From Planctomycetota bacterium (lineage in GTDB: Bacteria > Planctomycetota > Phycisphaerae > WQYP01), in contig JAKBMM010000011.1 of assembly GCA_021831565.1 (NCBI GenBank), positions 1 through 64,000 of the forward strand: DNA of 64,000 bases, in the 5' to 3' direction. The translations under genes were made by a program, and so were the position numbers. Below the pieces are notes generated by a model. That model saw only the letters and a program-made list of their open reading frames with translations. It was not told where the DNA came from and searched no databases. Within the stretch, counting starts at the first letter, position 1. The number at the start of each line of letters is the position of its first letter. Below, one piece after another: positions 1 to 9,982 of this stretch.

Positions 1-52
1 CGAGGATCGCAATCCCGCGGCCGTTTTCCGCGCCGCCGTGAACAGTTACTTG
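1..52. repeat. partial MITE-like repeat (right end)
   Basis: The first bases match the right half of the inverted-repeat element at 137-282 and end in GTGAACAGTTAC. The match continues with the promoter unit that follows, so about 1-110 and 234-345 form a tandem duplication of element plus promoter. Confidence 0.75.
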
Positions 53-66
53 ACCGGCGCGGTGGC

Positions 67-95
67 TTGACTTATGGATCGGGCCGCCTTATAAG
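67..95 (+). promoter_or_regulatory. sigma70-like promoter, distal copy, autotransporter 1
   Basis: TTGACT at 67-72 and TATAAG at 90-95 are separated by exactly 17 nt. The same hexamers and spacer recur at 300-328, 9777-9805 and 9856-9884, always upstream of an autotransporter gene. Confidence 0.65.
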
Positions 96-136
96 ACGCG
101 GCAATCGTTCGGGAGCAAGTGGGCAAAAAAACCGGC

Positions 137-282
137 GTAACCGTTCACGCACCGAGGCATGATGGTTTGCGGTTACGGACGGCCGTGGATTTCCATCCAC
201 GGCTGCGGGGGGGGGGCGACCATGGGGCAGCCGCGAGGATCGCAATCCCGCGGCCGTTTTCCGCGCCGCCGTGAACAGTTAC
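137..282. repeat. MITE-like element with 12-bp terminal inverted repeats
   Basis: It starts with GTAACCGTTCAC (137-148) and ends with GTGAACAGTTAC (271-282), near-perfect inverted repeats. It separates the two promoter units. An internal hairpin around 180-205 pairs GCCGTGGAT with ATCCACGGC. No coding capacity is apparent. Confidence 0.75.
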
Positions 283-299
283 TTGACCGGCGCGGTGGC

Positions 300-328
300 T
301 TGACTTATGGATCGGGCCGCCTTATAAG
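300..328 (+). promoter_or_regulatory. sigma70-like promoter, proximal copy, autotransporter 1
   Basis: TTGACT (300-305), 17-nt spacer and TATAAG (323-328) lie about 90 nt upstream of the ATG at 419. The leader contains a small hairpin, AAGGCG (359-364) with CGCCTT (372-377), that is conserved before the second autotransporter. Confidence 0.7.
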
Positions 329-418
329 ACGCGGCAGTTAATCGTTCGGGGGTATATGAAGGCGCACAATTCGCCTTGGTTCTGAACTTGGGTTTTCTTA
401 CAACACAGGGGTATTCTC

Positions 419-3400
419 ATGAACCGCACCAATCGTAAGAACAAAACCGTATCGACATCCCAATCATCCACATCGCGCGACAAGTCGCGCTGGAATCAGC
501 TTGCCGGGCGAACCCTTATCCTCGCCGCGGCGGGTTTGGCCGTCGCCGGCACGCTGGCCATGCCGCAGAAGGCGCGGGCCGTAACGGCTACTTGGTCGGG
601 TGCCACCAACAACGACTGGAATACCAATACCAACTGGAGTACCAGCCTCGTGCCGGTCGCATCCGACACCGCTCTGTTCAACAGCACGCAGGCAAATATT
701 TTGCCCAATCTCAGCACCAGCAGCAGCATCGGCAACATTATTTTCGATACATCCAACGCCGCGAGCTACACCATCAGCAGCGCCAGCACACTCGTTAACC
801 TGACTCTCAGCAACAGTGGGACTGTGCAGATCACCAGCGCCGTGGTCAACGCCCAGACCATATCCGCTCCGATCATCCTGGGCACTGGTGCCGCCGCCTT
901 CACCTTCAGCAACGACGCCGTGAGCAGTTCCACGACGTTGAACGTTAGCGGCTCCATTACCGGCAGCGCGGCTGCTGCGGGCAGCGATACCCTTACGCTG
1001 GCGGGGACAAACACCGGCGCCAATACTCTCAGTGGCGTCATCGGTGACGGCGCTAGCGGCGGCAACGTGGCGCTTGCGGTGTCCGGTGGCGGTTGGACGC
1101 TCACCAACGCCAACACCTACACCGGTGCGACCAACATTACTTCCGGCACGTTGGCGCTTTCCGGCGCTGGGAGCATTGCGACTTCGAGCGGCGCTACTTT
1201 GAGCAGCGGAGCGACCCTTGATATTTCACAGACCACCACGGGCGCAACTCTCTCTGGACTGGGCGGTGCAAGCGGTACAGTGGCGCTGGGATCAAAAGCG
1301 TTGACGGTGGATGTCGCCACCGGAACCGACACTTTTGGCGGGGTGATTCAGGACGGCGGTATAGGCGGTGGGGCGGGCGGCAGCCTGACCAAGTCCGGCG
1401 CCGGTACCCTGACGCTCTCCGGCGCCAATACCTACACCGGCGCGACAACAATCTCCGCCGGCACGCTGAAACTCGCCGGCGATACTTCAGGCCTGACCGG
1501 CGCAGTGACGGATAGCTCGGCGTTGGTCTTTGCCCAGACAGCCAACAGCAGTCTATCGGGCGTGATTTCCGGCCTGGGTAGCGTTACGGAGAATGGAGCA
1601 GCCGGAACCACGCTGACACTTGCCGGCGCCAACACTTACACCGGTGGCACCACGGTTACCAGCGGTACGCTGAACCTGACCGGTTCACTGGCCACCACCG
1701 GCAATCTGACGGTTAATGGCGGAACATTTCAAGTCAACAATGGCACGGGTCAGACCATAGCCGCCTTGGGCGGAACGGGTGGAACAATTAACCTGACCGC
1801 GGCCGCGGACAATCTGACAGTTAACAGCGGCGGCAGTTTCGCGGGCGCTATCAGCGGCGCCGGCGGTCTGAATCTCGCCGGCGGGACGTTGACGCTTTCC
1901 GGCGCCAACACCTATACCGGTGGAACCACTCTCACCACCGGTACGTTGGACCTTACCGGTTCACTGGCTGGCACCGGCAATCTGACGGTTAACGGCGGAA
2001 CATTTAAGCTCGACGGCGGTGCCGCGCAGACGGTCGCCGCCCTGAATAGTACTTCGACAGGCGCGATTGATCTGGTTGCCACTACAGATGTTCTGACCGC
2101 CACCGGGGGCGGTACGGTCGCGGGCGTTGTTAGCGGCCTGGGCGGCCTGACCGTCAATGGCGGTACGCTGACGCTTTCCGCCGCCAATACTTACACCGGT
2201 GGCACCACGGTTACCAGCGGTACGTTGGACCTTACCGGTTCACTGGCCAGCACCGGCAATCTGACGGTTAACGGCGGAACATTTCAAGTCAACAATGGCG
2301 CAGGACAGACCATAGCCGCCTTGGGCGGAACGGGTGGAACAATTAATTTGACCGCGGCCGCGGACAATCTGACAGTTAACAGCGGCGGCAGTTTCGCGGG
2401 CGTTATCAGCGGCGCCGGCGGTCTGAATCTCGCCGGCGGGACGTTGACGCTTTCCGGCGCCAACACCTATACCGGTGGAACCACTCTCACCACCGGTACG
2501 TTGGACCTTACCGGTTCACTGGCTGGCACCGGCAATCTGACGGTTAACGGCGGAACATTTAAGCTCGACGGCGGTGCCGCGCAGACGGTCGCCGCCCTGA
2601 ATAGTACGTCGACAGGCGCGATTGATCTGGTTACGGCTGCGGATGTTCTGACCGCCACCGGGGGCGGTACGGTCGCGGGCGTTGTTAGCGGCTTGGGCGG
2701 CCTGACCGTCAATGGCGGTACGTTGACGCTTTCCGCCGCCAATACTTACACCGGTGGCACCACGGTTACAAGCGGTACGTTGGACCTTACCGGTTCACTG
2801 GCTGGCACCGGCAATCTGACGGTTAACGGCGGAACATTTAAGCTCGACGGCGGTGCCGCGCAGACGGTCGCCGCCCTGGATAGTACGTCGACAGGCGCGA
2901 TTGATCTGGTTACGGCTGCGGATGTTCTGACCGCCACCGGGGGCGGTACGGTCGCGGGCGTTGTTAGCGGCTTGGGCGGTCTGACCGTCAATGGCGGCAC
3001 GTTGACGCTTTCCGCCGCTAATACTTACACCGGTGGCACCACGGTTACCAGCGGTACGTTGGACCTTACCGGTTCACTGGCTAGCACCGGCAATCTGACG
3101 GTTAACGGCGGAACATTTAAGCTCGACGGCGGTGCCGCGCAGACGGTCGCCGCCCTGAATAGTACGTCGACAGGCGCGATTGATCTGGTTACGGCTGCGG
3201 ATGTTCTGACCGCCAACGGGGGCGGTACGGTCGCGGGCGTTGTTAGCGGCTTGGGCGGTCTGACCGTCAATGGCGGCACGTTGACGCTTTCCGCCGCCAA
3301 TACTTACACCGGTGGCACCACGGTTACCAGCGGTACGTTGGACCTTACCGGTTCACTGGCCAGCACCGGCAATCTGACGGTTAATGGCGGAACATTCCAA

Positions 3401-6400
3401 GTCAACAATGGCGCAGGACAGACCATAGCCGCCTTGGGCGGAACGGGTGGAACTATCAATCTGCTTGCGGCTGCGGATAATCTGACCGTCGATAGCGGCG
3501 GCAGCTTTGCGGGCGTTATCAGCGGTCTCGGCGGCCTGAATCTCGCCGGCGGTACGCTGACTCTTGCCGGCGCCAACACCTACAGCGGTACGACCACCAT
3601 CACCAGCGGGACGCTGAACCTCACCGGCAGCACTGCGGGGCTGACCGGCAATGTGACGGATAACTCGGCGTTGGTCTTTGCCCAGACAGCCAGCAGCAGC
3701 CTGACCGGTGTGATTTCCGGTACCGGCGGCGTAACCGAGAATGGAGCAGCCGGGACTACACTGACCCTCTCCGGCGCCAACACCTACGGCGGTACAACCA
3801 CCATCACCAGCGGGACGCTGAACCTCACCGGCAGCACGGCGGGTCTGACCGGCAATGTGACGGATAATTCGGCGTTGGTCTTTGCCCAGACAGCCAGCAG
3901 CAGTCTGTCCGGCGCTATCTCCGGAACCGGCAGCGTAACCGAGGCCGGAACCGCCGGAACCATCCTGACTCTTTCCGGCGCCAGCACTTACACCGGTGGC
4001 ACCACGGTTACCAGCGGTACGCTGAACCTGACCGGTTCGCTCGCCAGCACCGGCAATCTGACGGTTAATGGCGGAACATTCCAAGTCAACAATGGCACGG
4101 GTCAGACCATAGCCGCTCTGAACGGAACGGGTGGAACTATCAACCTGGTTGCGTCCGCGGACGATCTAACTGTTGATAGCGGCGGCAGTTTTGCGGGCGT
4201 TATCGGCGGTCTCGGCGGTCTAAATCTCGCCGGTGGCACGCTGACTCTTTCCGGTACGAACACCTACACCGGCGGAACCACGATTACCAACGGAACTCTG
4301 GACGTAACCGGCTCCATCGGCGGCACGGTCAATGTCAACGGTGGGACGTTTGAAGTGAATAATGCCGCCGGTTTCACCATCGGCGACCTCAACGGCCAAG
4401 CCGGCAGTACGCTGAACCTCGCCCTCGGTACGCTCACCGTAACTCCCACCACCACGGACACCTTCACCGGCGCGGTTACCGGCGCGGGTGGCTTGACTCT
4501 CAACGGCGGCCAACTGACCCTCAATGGCAGCCTGACGGGTTATACAGGCCTGAGCACCATTGAGAATAGCGGAAAATTGCTCGTCAGCCTCACCGGCGGC
4601 CTGCCGTCAACAAATGCCTTTACCTTCACCAACAGCGGCACGCTGGACTTTATCAATGGTTCCGGCGCCGCGCAAACCATCGGCGCGGTTGACATCACGG
4701 ATACCACCGGCAACACCACCAATATCATCGACGCCGGCGGGGCGACCAACACCATTACGCTTGGCGGCGCAATTACCAGCAATAACACCGGTGTGGGCAC
4801 CAAGAACACGCTGGTGCTTCAGGACGGTACTTTTGTGCTGGGTTCGACCAGCAATAGCACCACGTTCACTGGGAACGGCAATCTTCAAATCGGCAACGGC
4901 AGTGCCCAGACAACGGTCACGTTTGGCGCTTCGACTAATCTTCCAAGTTCCGGCGTCGGCATCACTCTGGGTGACGGTACGCTGGCTTATACCGGCGCCG
5001 GGGCTGCAACCGTTGGCAACAACATCGCCGTCGTCGGTGCCACCGGCAACATCATTAACGGCGGCGGCCTGAGCCTGCCCAATGCTCTCGCCTTCACCGG
5101 CAATATGAGTTCAAACGCCAATTCGGTGCTGGAATTTACGAATGGCGTGATCGCGTTGGATCCTTCCACGGGAAATAACAATACCGGCTTCATCGGGACA
5201 ATGGATCTGAATTCTCAGCACGGCGCCAAGCCCGTGAATCTGTTTATCGACTCCGCCGCCGCTCTGCCGGCTACAACCGCCGTCTTCGAATTCGACGGCG
5301 GCACGCTTAGCAACGGTACCGCTGCCGGAACCGGTTTGGCCATCGCCAACAACATGCTTGTCAATTCCTCCGGTGGTACGTTCAGTGATCTAGGTAGCGG
5401 AACTTCCACCACCCCAACCGCTCTAAACGGCAACATCACCGGTCCGGGAACGCTTACCATCTTGGGAAACGGCCAGACAAGCGATTTTGTTTCGCTTACC
5501 GGGACCAACGGCCCCGGCTCGGCCAGCACGCCCGGCTTTGTGTTTGAGAATGTGACGGTGGAAGCGTCTTCGGCCGCGAATCTCGGCCCGAACCAGATCA
5601 ATTTGAACAACGGCGCCCTTCTGGGAACCGCCGCCTTTACCTCTTCCAATAACATGCAGCTTCAGGGAACCAGTGACACACTGGAAGTAGGCGGCGCATT
5701 TACCGACGTGTTCCAGGGCGCCATCGGCGGTTCCGGGGCGCTGGTGCTCACCACCACCTCCGCCGGTACCGGCGTGATTGGTCTTACCAACGCCTCCAAC
5801 AGCTACGGCTCCCCCACCTTGGGAACCACTGTGGAAAATGGCGTAACCGCGGAATTTAACACATCCAGTTCATTCGGCGGAAATCCCATCCAACTGGGCG
5901 CCACGGGGGCTGTCGGCGGCGAGCTGGCGCCGACGGTTTCAGGCCTGGTTTTGACCAACAATATTATCCTCCATGACGCAGTGACCTCCACGGTGGCGAC
6001 ATCCGATGTGTATGACACCAACGGAACCACAACCTCGCTTAATGGAATTATCAGTGGTACCGGAGGTATGCTGGTCAACAACGGCGGCAGTGTCGTAGGT
6101 ACCGTCACGCTCAACGGCGTGAACACCTATTCCGGTGGGACCATTATCGACGCCCCGACCATTGTTATTTTCACCAATGCCAGCAGCCTGGGCAGCGGCA
6201 CGGTTACGCTGGGAATAGGCGGCGGCGAGTTGGAGGCCGGCCATACGGGTATAACCCTGGCCAATAACATCGTTCTGAGCGACACTCTTACCGGCGGCAC
6301 ACCGGACATTTACAGCACCGGTTTGGCCAGTTACACCGATACGCTTTCCGGCATTATTTCCGACGCCACCGGCGTTAGCGGCGGCTTGGCGATCACCGGT

Positions 6401-9265
6401 GGCGGAACGGTGAATCTCAACGGTGTGAATACCTATTCCGGCGGCACGTTGATTCAGGACCAGACCACCGTCGGCTTTAATAACGCCGCCAGCTTCGGTA
6501 CCGCCGGTATCACCATCGCCAACAATGGCTTTGTCAATAATGGCACAATCCAGGCCGAAACCGGAAATGGCGCACTTACATTGACCAACAACCTGACCCT
6601 TACCGGCAACGGTACGTTCGATACCAACGCCGCCACGACCACGCTCAGCGGGTTGGTTTCCGGCGCCGGTTCGTTGATCGTGACCGATTCGTCCGGCACG
6701 CATTCCGGCGTGCTGATCCTGACGAATTCCAACACTTATGGCGGTACCGTAGGCACGGAGATTGAAAATGGCGCGACGGTGCAATTTAATACCGCCACCG
6801 CACTGGGTTCCAACCTGATCCTCATGGGTGGTTCCGGCGCTCCCGGTGCAACGCTCCAAGCGGGTGTAACCGGTCTGACTTTAACCAACAACATCCAGCT
6901 TAATGACACGATCACGTCGCTTACCAATTCCGATGTGTTCAACACCAATGCCTTTAGCACCACGCTCACCGGAACCATCAGCGGCTCCGGCGGATTGGTG
7001 GTTGATGGCGGCGGCACGCTTACGCTGGCCCCCATCAGTCTTGCCAACACTTACAGCAACGGCACCACTATCGAAGGCGCCGCAACGCTGGATGTAAGCA
7101 CCGATGCCGATCTGGGTAATTTCACGCCATCCACCGGCGGCATCTCCTTCAATAATGGCACGCTTGACCTTACCGGCACAACTTTTTCCACTTCGCGCAG
7201 CGTTGGTTTACAGAGCGGCGGTGGAACCATCACCACCGCCGGTACGGCTGATTTCCTCGGTTCCGTCAGCGGCTCAGGGGCTTTGACCCTGACCGGCGGC
7301 GGAACCATTCTGCTCAACGCCGCCAACAGTTATTCCGGTGGAACCGCCGCCGGCACCACCGCCAGCGGCGTAACCGCTGTGGCCGGAGATAAAACTTCCT
7401 TCGGCACGGGTACGCTCACCATCGGAACAACAACCGGACCTGGCTCCACGCTGGAAACCAGCAACGAGTTGAGCTTTGCCAACGGTGGGGCGATTGGAAC
7501 CGGTATCCAGATGGATATCGGCAATAATTTCACCATGAATGGCGGAACCTCTCCCTCCACTCTTGTATTGACGTTGTCGGGTCGTCCGTCCACACTCGGC
7601 TCACCGTCAACCGGAAACTACGATTCGGTCAACCTGACCAATGCCGCCGCCAACACCGCGGCGTTCACCGGTGCTGATACGCTTACTCTCCGCTCCAATT
7701 CCGGATTTAAACCGGGCGATTTTGATCGCTATATCGTGGTCGGAACCGCGGGAACCGTCAGTGCCGCGGCTAATGCCACCGGCCAGAAGATTCCATTTAC
7801 TCCCGATCCCACTTTTACGACCACCGCCGGTTCGTTGGCGGTGCGGTTGCCCAGCACCACGGATCCGAACTTCTCCACCGATCATCTGTATTATTTTGAA
7901 AGCGTGGTTCCCGGTACTGGCGTGGTGGTAACAACTCAAACTCTTTTCGCACCGTTCGCCACAACCCCCAACGAAACGGCTGTGGCCAATTATCTTGATA
8001 CCTACGCCAACCCATCGGTCAATGTGCCGTTGAATCTTCAAAGTCTGCTCTCGCAATTGAGCCTGTTGGCGCCCACTTCGACCAATCCGGCCAACGAAAT
8101 CGGCCCGGCACTGGATCAGCTCACGCCGCAGAACGAACAGGCCCTGGGCAACATCGGAATTCAGAACGGCATATTTGAAAGCCAGAGTGTCTTCTCCCAG
8201 ATATCCAACCAGTTTAACGGCATGACCGGCTTCAACGCCGCCGGCTTGTCCATGCTTGATACGCCCAACGCCGATCCGTTCACCACCGCGCTGGACTCGG
8301 CCATGCAGTCGGTCGCCCAGGCGAATAATCAGAATACGACCAGCTCAATGGACGTATTCAACGGCGAGCCGTCGCAGGGCGGGGCCGTGCCGGTTCCCGG
8401 GCGGGAATCGCAACGGAATACGCTCTCCGGCTTTGTCAGCGGCAATGTGATTTTGGCTGATCTGCCCGGTACGGCGGCTGGCCAGACCGGAAACTTCACC
8501 ACCGGCGGCGTGATCACCGGTGTGGATTACAACATGGCCTCGCATCTGGCCATCGGACTGTTGTTCTCCTACGCGAATACCAGCGCCACGCTCGACAGCC
8601 ACGGCAGTTCATTAAATGACCAGAGTTATTCGCCGGGCATTTACCTTGGCTTCCGCAAGAGCCACTTCTACGTGGACGCTTTGGGCAGCTATACCTACAA
8701 CGGTTACAAAATGCACCGGAACATTACCTTCACCAACCCCCAGTCCGTCGCCAGCAGCACGCCGCACGCCAACCAGTTCGACCTCAACGCCATGCTGGGT
8801 TACAACTTCCACCTGCGGCATGGCTTGAAGCTCGGCCCGGCGGTGGGCGTGGGCTATACCCACATGAATATTTCCGGGTATACCGAAACCGGCAGCCCGG
8901 CGGACCTGACCGTCTCCCCGATGTCGGTTGATTCACTGCGTTCACTTGTGGGCGGCCGCATTGAATATGCCTGGCATCCGGCTGGCTTGTCCTTGCCGGT
9001 GGACTTCAGTGCCAACGCCTTCTGGCAGCATGAATTTCTCAACGGCAGCCGGGGTATCACCGCCAGCTTCACCGAGCTGGGCACGGGATCGTTTGTGATC
9101 GATACCGCCGGCCCGGCACGTGATTCGGCTCTGCTGGGCGCCGGAGTCAGCGGCAACGTGACCAAAAATATCACCCTGTTCGTGAATTACGAGTCGGATA
9201 TCAGCGCCGGCCAGGGCGGACTAGCCCAGAGCGTGATGGCCGGTGTGGCGATCGCGCTGCGGTAA
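419..9265 (+). CDS. giant autotransporter adhesin-like protein with passenger-associated repeats
   Basis: A 2948-residue type V secretion protein predicted to export its passenger through a C-terminal beta-barrel to the cell surface. The N-terminus is basic, with an extended signal peptide (about residues 1-54) that ends near an ARA motif. The passenger is a long series of Gly/Thr/Ser/Asn-rich beta-helix repeats with the recurrent motif GANTYTGGTT, as in the passenger-associated-transport-repeat family. From about 1440 to 4270 the DNA consists of interchangeable modules of about 279 and 204 bp, some almost identical. The last 280 or so residues form the autotransporter beta-domain. The last residue is Arg, not the usual aromatic. 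The gene is preceded by two copies of one promoter and an AGGGGT ribosome-binding site. The ligand or function of the passenger cannot be read from the sequence. Confidence 0.9.
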   Translation: MNRTNRKNKTVSTSQSSTSRDKSRWNQLAGRTLILAAAGLAVAGTLAMPQKARAVTATWSGATNNDWNTNTNWSTSLVPVASDTALFNSTQANILPNLSTSSSIGNIIFDTSNAASYTISSASTLVNLTLSNSGTVQITSAVVNAQTISAPIILGTGAAAFTFSNDAVSSSTTLNVSGSITGSAAAAGSDTLTLAGTNTGANTLSGVIGDGASGGNVALAVSGGGWTLTNANTYTGATNITSGTLALSGAGSIATSSGATLSSGATLDISQTTTGATLSGLGGASGTVALGSKALTVDVATGTDTFGGVIQDGGIGGGAGGSLTKSGAGTLTLSGANTYTGATTISAGTLKLAGDTSGLTGAVTDSSALVFAQTANSSLSGVISGLGSVTENGAAGTTLTLAGANTYTGGTTVTSGTLNLTGSLATTGNLTVNGGTFQVNNGTGQTIAALGGTGGTINLTAAADNLTVNSGGSFAGAISGAGGLNLAGGTLTLSGANTYTGGTTLTTGTLDLTGSLAGTGNLTVNGGTFKLDGGAAQTVAALNSTSTGAIDLVATTDVLTATGGGTVAGVVSGLGGLTVNGGTLTLSAANTYTGGTTVTSGTLDLTGSLASTGNLTVNGGTFQVNNGAGQTIAALGGTGGTINLTAAADNLTVNSGGSFAGVISGAGGLNLAGGTLTLSGANTYTGGTTLTTGTLDLTGSLAGTGNLTVNGGTFKLDGGAAQTVAALNSTSTGAIDLVTAADVLTATGGGTVAGVVSGLGGLTVNGGTLTLSAANTYTGGTTVTSGTLDLTGSLAGTGNLTVNGGTFKLDGGAAQTVAALDSTSTGAIDLVTAADVLTATGGGTVAGVVSGLGGLTVNGGTLTLSAANTYTGGTTVTSGTLDLTGSLASTGNLTVNGGTFKLDGGAAQTVAALNSTSTGAIDLVTAADVLTANGGGTVAGVVSGLGGLTVNGGTLTLSAANTYTGGTTVTSGTLDLTGSLASTGNLTVNGGTFQVNNGAGQTIAALGGTGGTINLLAAADNLTVDSGGSFAGVISGLGGLNLAGGTLTLAGANTYSGTTTITSGTLNLTGSTAGLTGNVTDNSALVFAQTASSSLTGVISGTGGVTENGAAGTTLTLSGANTYGGTTTITSGTLNLTGSTAGLTGNVTDNSALVFAQTASSSLSGAISGTGSVTEAGTAGTILTLSGASTYTGGTTVTSGTLNLTGSLASTGNLTVNGGTFQVNNGTGQTIAALNGTGGTINLVASADDLTVDSGGSFAGVIGGLGGLNLAGGTLTLSGTNTYTGGTTITNGTLDVTGSIGGTVNVNGGTFEVNNAAGFTIGDLNGQAGSTLNLALGTLTVTPTTTDTFTGAVTGAGGLTLNGGQLTLNGSLTGYTGLSTIENSGKLLVSLTGGLPSTNAFTFTNSGTLDFINGSGAAQTIGAVDITDTTGNTTNIIDAGGATNTITLGGAITSNNTGVGTKNTLVLQDGTFVLGSTSNSTTFTGNGNLQIGNGSAQTTVTFGASTNLPSSGVGITLGDGTLAYTGAGAATVGNNIAVVGATGNIINGGGLSLPNALAFTGNMSSNANSVLEFTNGVIALDPSTGNNNTGFIGTMDLNSQHGAKPVNLFIDSAAALPATTAVFEFDGGTLSNGTAAGTGLAIANNMLVNSSGGTFSDLGSGTSTTPTALNGNITGPGTLTILGNGQTSDFVSLTGTNGPGSASTPGFVFENVTVEASSAANLGPNQINLNNGALLGTAAFTSSNNMQLQGTSDTLEVGGAFTDVFQGAIGGSGALVLTTTSAGTGVIGLTNASNSYGSPTLGTTVENGVTAEFNTSSSFGGNPIQLGATGAVGGELAPTVSGLVLTNNIILHDAVTSTVATSDVYDTNGTTTSLNGIISGTGGMLVNNGGSVVGTVTLNGVNTYSGGTIIDAPTIVIFTNASSLGSGTVTLGIGGGELEAGHTGITLANNIVLSDTLTGGTPDIYSTGLASYTDTLSGIISDATGVSGGLAITGGGTVNLNGVNTYSGGTLIQDQTTVGFNNAASFGTAGITIANNGFVNNGTIQAETGNGALTLTNNLTLTGNGTFDTNAATTTLSGLVSGAGSLIVTDSSGTHSGVLILTNSNTYGGTVGTEIENGATVQFNTATALGSNLILMGGSGAPGATLQAGVTGLTLTNNIQLNDTITSLTNSDVFNTNAFSTTLTGTISGSGGLVVDGGGTLTLAPISLANTYSNGTTIEGAATLDVSTDADLGNFTPSTGGISFNNGTLDLTGTTFSTSRSVGLQSGGGTITTAGTADFLGSVSGSGALTLTGGGTILLNAANSYSGGTAAGTTASGVTAVAGDKTSFGTGTLTIGTTTGPGSTLETSNELSFANGGAIGTGIQMDIGNNFTMNGGTSPSTLVLTLSGRPSTLGSPSTGNYDSVNLTNAAANTAAFTGADTLTLRSNSGFKPGDFDRYIVVGTAGTVSAAANATGQKIPFTPDPTFTTTAGSLAVRLPSTTDPNFSTDHLYYFESVVPGTGVVVTTQTLFAPFATTPNETAVANYLDTYANPSVNVPLNLQSLLSQLSLLAPTSTNPANEIGPALDQLTPQNEQALGNIGIQNGIFESQSVFSQISNQFNGMTGFNAAGLSMLDTPNADPFTTALDSAMQSVAQANNQNTTSSMDVFNGEPSQGGAVPVPGRESQRNTLSGFVSGNVILADLPGTAAGQTGNFTTGGVITGVDYNMASHLAIGLLFSYANTSATLDSHGSSLNDQSYSPGIYLGFRKSHFYVDALGSYTYNGYKMHRNITFTNPQSVASSTPHANQFDLNAMLGYNFHLRHGLKLGPAVGVGYTHMNISGYTETGSPADLTVSPMSVDSLRSLVGGRIEYAWHPAGLSLPVDFSANAFWQHEFLNGSRGITASFTELGTGSFVIDTAGPARDSALLGAGVSGNVTKNITLFVNYESDISAGQGGLAQSVMAGVAIALR
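1440..4270 (+). repeat. modular intragenic repeat array in autotransporter passenger
   Basis: Three module types recur. A has FQVNN and GGTINL cores (about 279 bp), B has FKLDGG and STGAIDL cores (about 279 bp), and C has STAGLTGNVTDNSALVF-type cores (about 204 bp). The order reads roughly C-A-B-A-B-B-B-A-C-C-A. The three consecutive B copies (about 2488-3325) differ by only a few bases. One A and one B copy recur in the second autotransporter at about 10660-11220. Confidence 0.85.
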
Positions 9266-9430
9266 AAAGTGGCCTCTACCGTGCTCTGCGCCTGCTCCGC
9301 GCTGCAAAATCCGATTCAACGGATGTCATTTACCGCAGGGGCCGCAGAGGACCGCAGAGGTTTATAGCTTCTTGACCAGCCGCTTCTACCCTCCGCGTTC
9401 CTCTGATTCCTCCGCGGTGTAAAATCCGGG

Positions 9431-9616
9431 CTAATCACGAACCACCTGGAAGGCAAACGACGTATTGGCGATCCGTCCCACCGCTTGTTCGTCGTGGGCG
9501 TCGAAGCCTTTGCTGCATGTCTGGTTGAACGCATAGCCGTCGCCCACCTCCACCGCCAGGTGCTGGCGGATGTCCTCACCCGCCCGAATCAGGAAAAATC
9601 CCTCGAAGCTGATGAA
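9431..9616 (-). pseudogene. C-terminal fragment of an unrecognised gene
   Basis: An open stretch of about 61 codons has protein-like composition (for example HLAVEVGDGYAFNQTCSKGF) and ends in a stop codon at 9431-9433. There is no plausible start and an in-frame TGA lies just upstream, so it looks like the 3' remnant of a lost gene. Its stop abuts the same repeat that abuts the stop of the glycosyltransferase gene at 14713. Family not recognised. Confidence 0.4.
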
Positions 9617-9665
9617 TCAGCCTCATTTTTACAGTGATTTTTTCCCCACCTGGAAAAATTGCCAC
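9588..9665. repeat. dispersed repeat shared with 59067-59147
   Basis: About 80 bases align with 59067-59147, with common blocks GAATCAGGAAAA, CCTCATTTTTAC and GGAAAAATTGCC. The element type is unknown. Confidence 0.6.
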
Positions 9666-9776
9666 ACCGGACTATTTCTGAAGTGAAGCTTCGGCTTGGC
9701 ATCGGGATCGGGCCAGATGATAAGCCGCACCAAATCATCTGGGGAGTATGCGAGCAGAAGATACCGGCGCGGTGGC

Positions 9777-9805
9777 TTGACTTATGGATCAGGCCGTCTT
9801 ATAAG
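9777..9805 (+). promoter_or_regulatory. sigma70-like promoter, distal copy, autotransporter 2
   Basis: TTGACT (9777-9782), 17-nt spacer with two substitutions, TATAAG (9800-9805). It belongs to a tandem unit of about 80 bp. Confidence 0.6.
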
Positions 9806-9855
9806 ACGCGGCAATCGGTTGGGGAGCAAACGAGAAAAAAAACCGGCGCGGTGGC

Positions 9856-9884
9856 TTGACTTATGGATCGGGCCACCTTATAAG
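9856..9884 (+). promoter_or_regulatory. sigma70-like promoter, proximal copy, autotransporter 2
   Basis: TTGACT (9856-9861), 17-nt spacer, TATAAG (9879-9884). The leader hairpin AAGGCG (9922-9927) with CGCCTT (9935-9940) and the AGGGGT ribosome-binding site are the same as before autotransporter 1. Confidence 0.7.
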
Positions 9885-9982
9885 ACGCGGCAGTTAGCAG
9901 TTAATCGTTCGGGGGTATATGAAGGCGCACAATATCGCCTTGGTTATGAACTTGGTTTTTCTTACAACACAGGGGTATTCTC

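Larger units (their letters stand above)
9266..9982. other. repeat-rich intergenic region between the autotransporters
   Basis: It holds a CGCAGAGG/CCTCCGCGG-type degenerate repeat (about 9330-9440, also at 14610-14720 and 43290-43400), a gene remnant on the minus strand (9431-9616), a block shared with 59067-59147, and two promoter units before the next gene. No intact gene was recognised. Confidence 0.7.

Noticed and set aside
1640-3600. Regular DNA repeats that could be mistaken for a CRISPR array
   Set aside because: Period is 279 bp, spacers are not unique, and the whole is one open reading frame; it is a protein repeat.
1912-4084. Chain of antisense open frames of 60-243 residues in the autotransporter repeats
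   Set aside because: They repeat with the same period as the sense modules, have Val/Pro-rich or Gly-rich low-complexity composition and no RBS; they are shadows of the repeat array.
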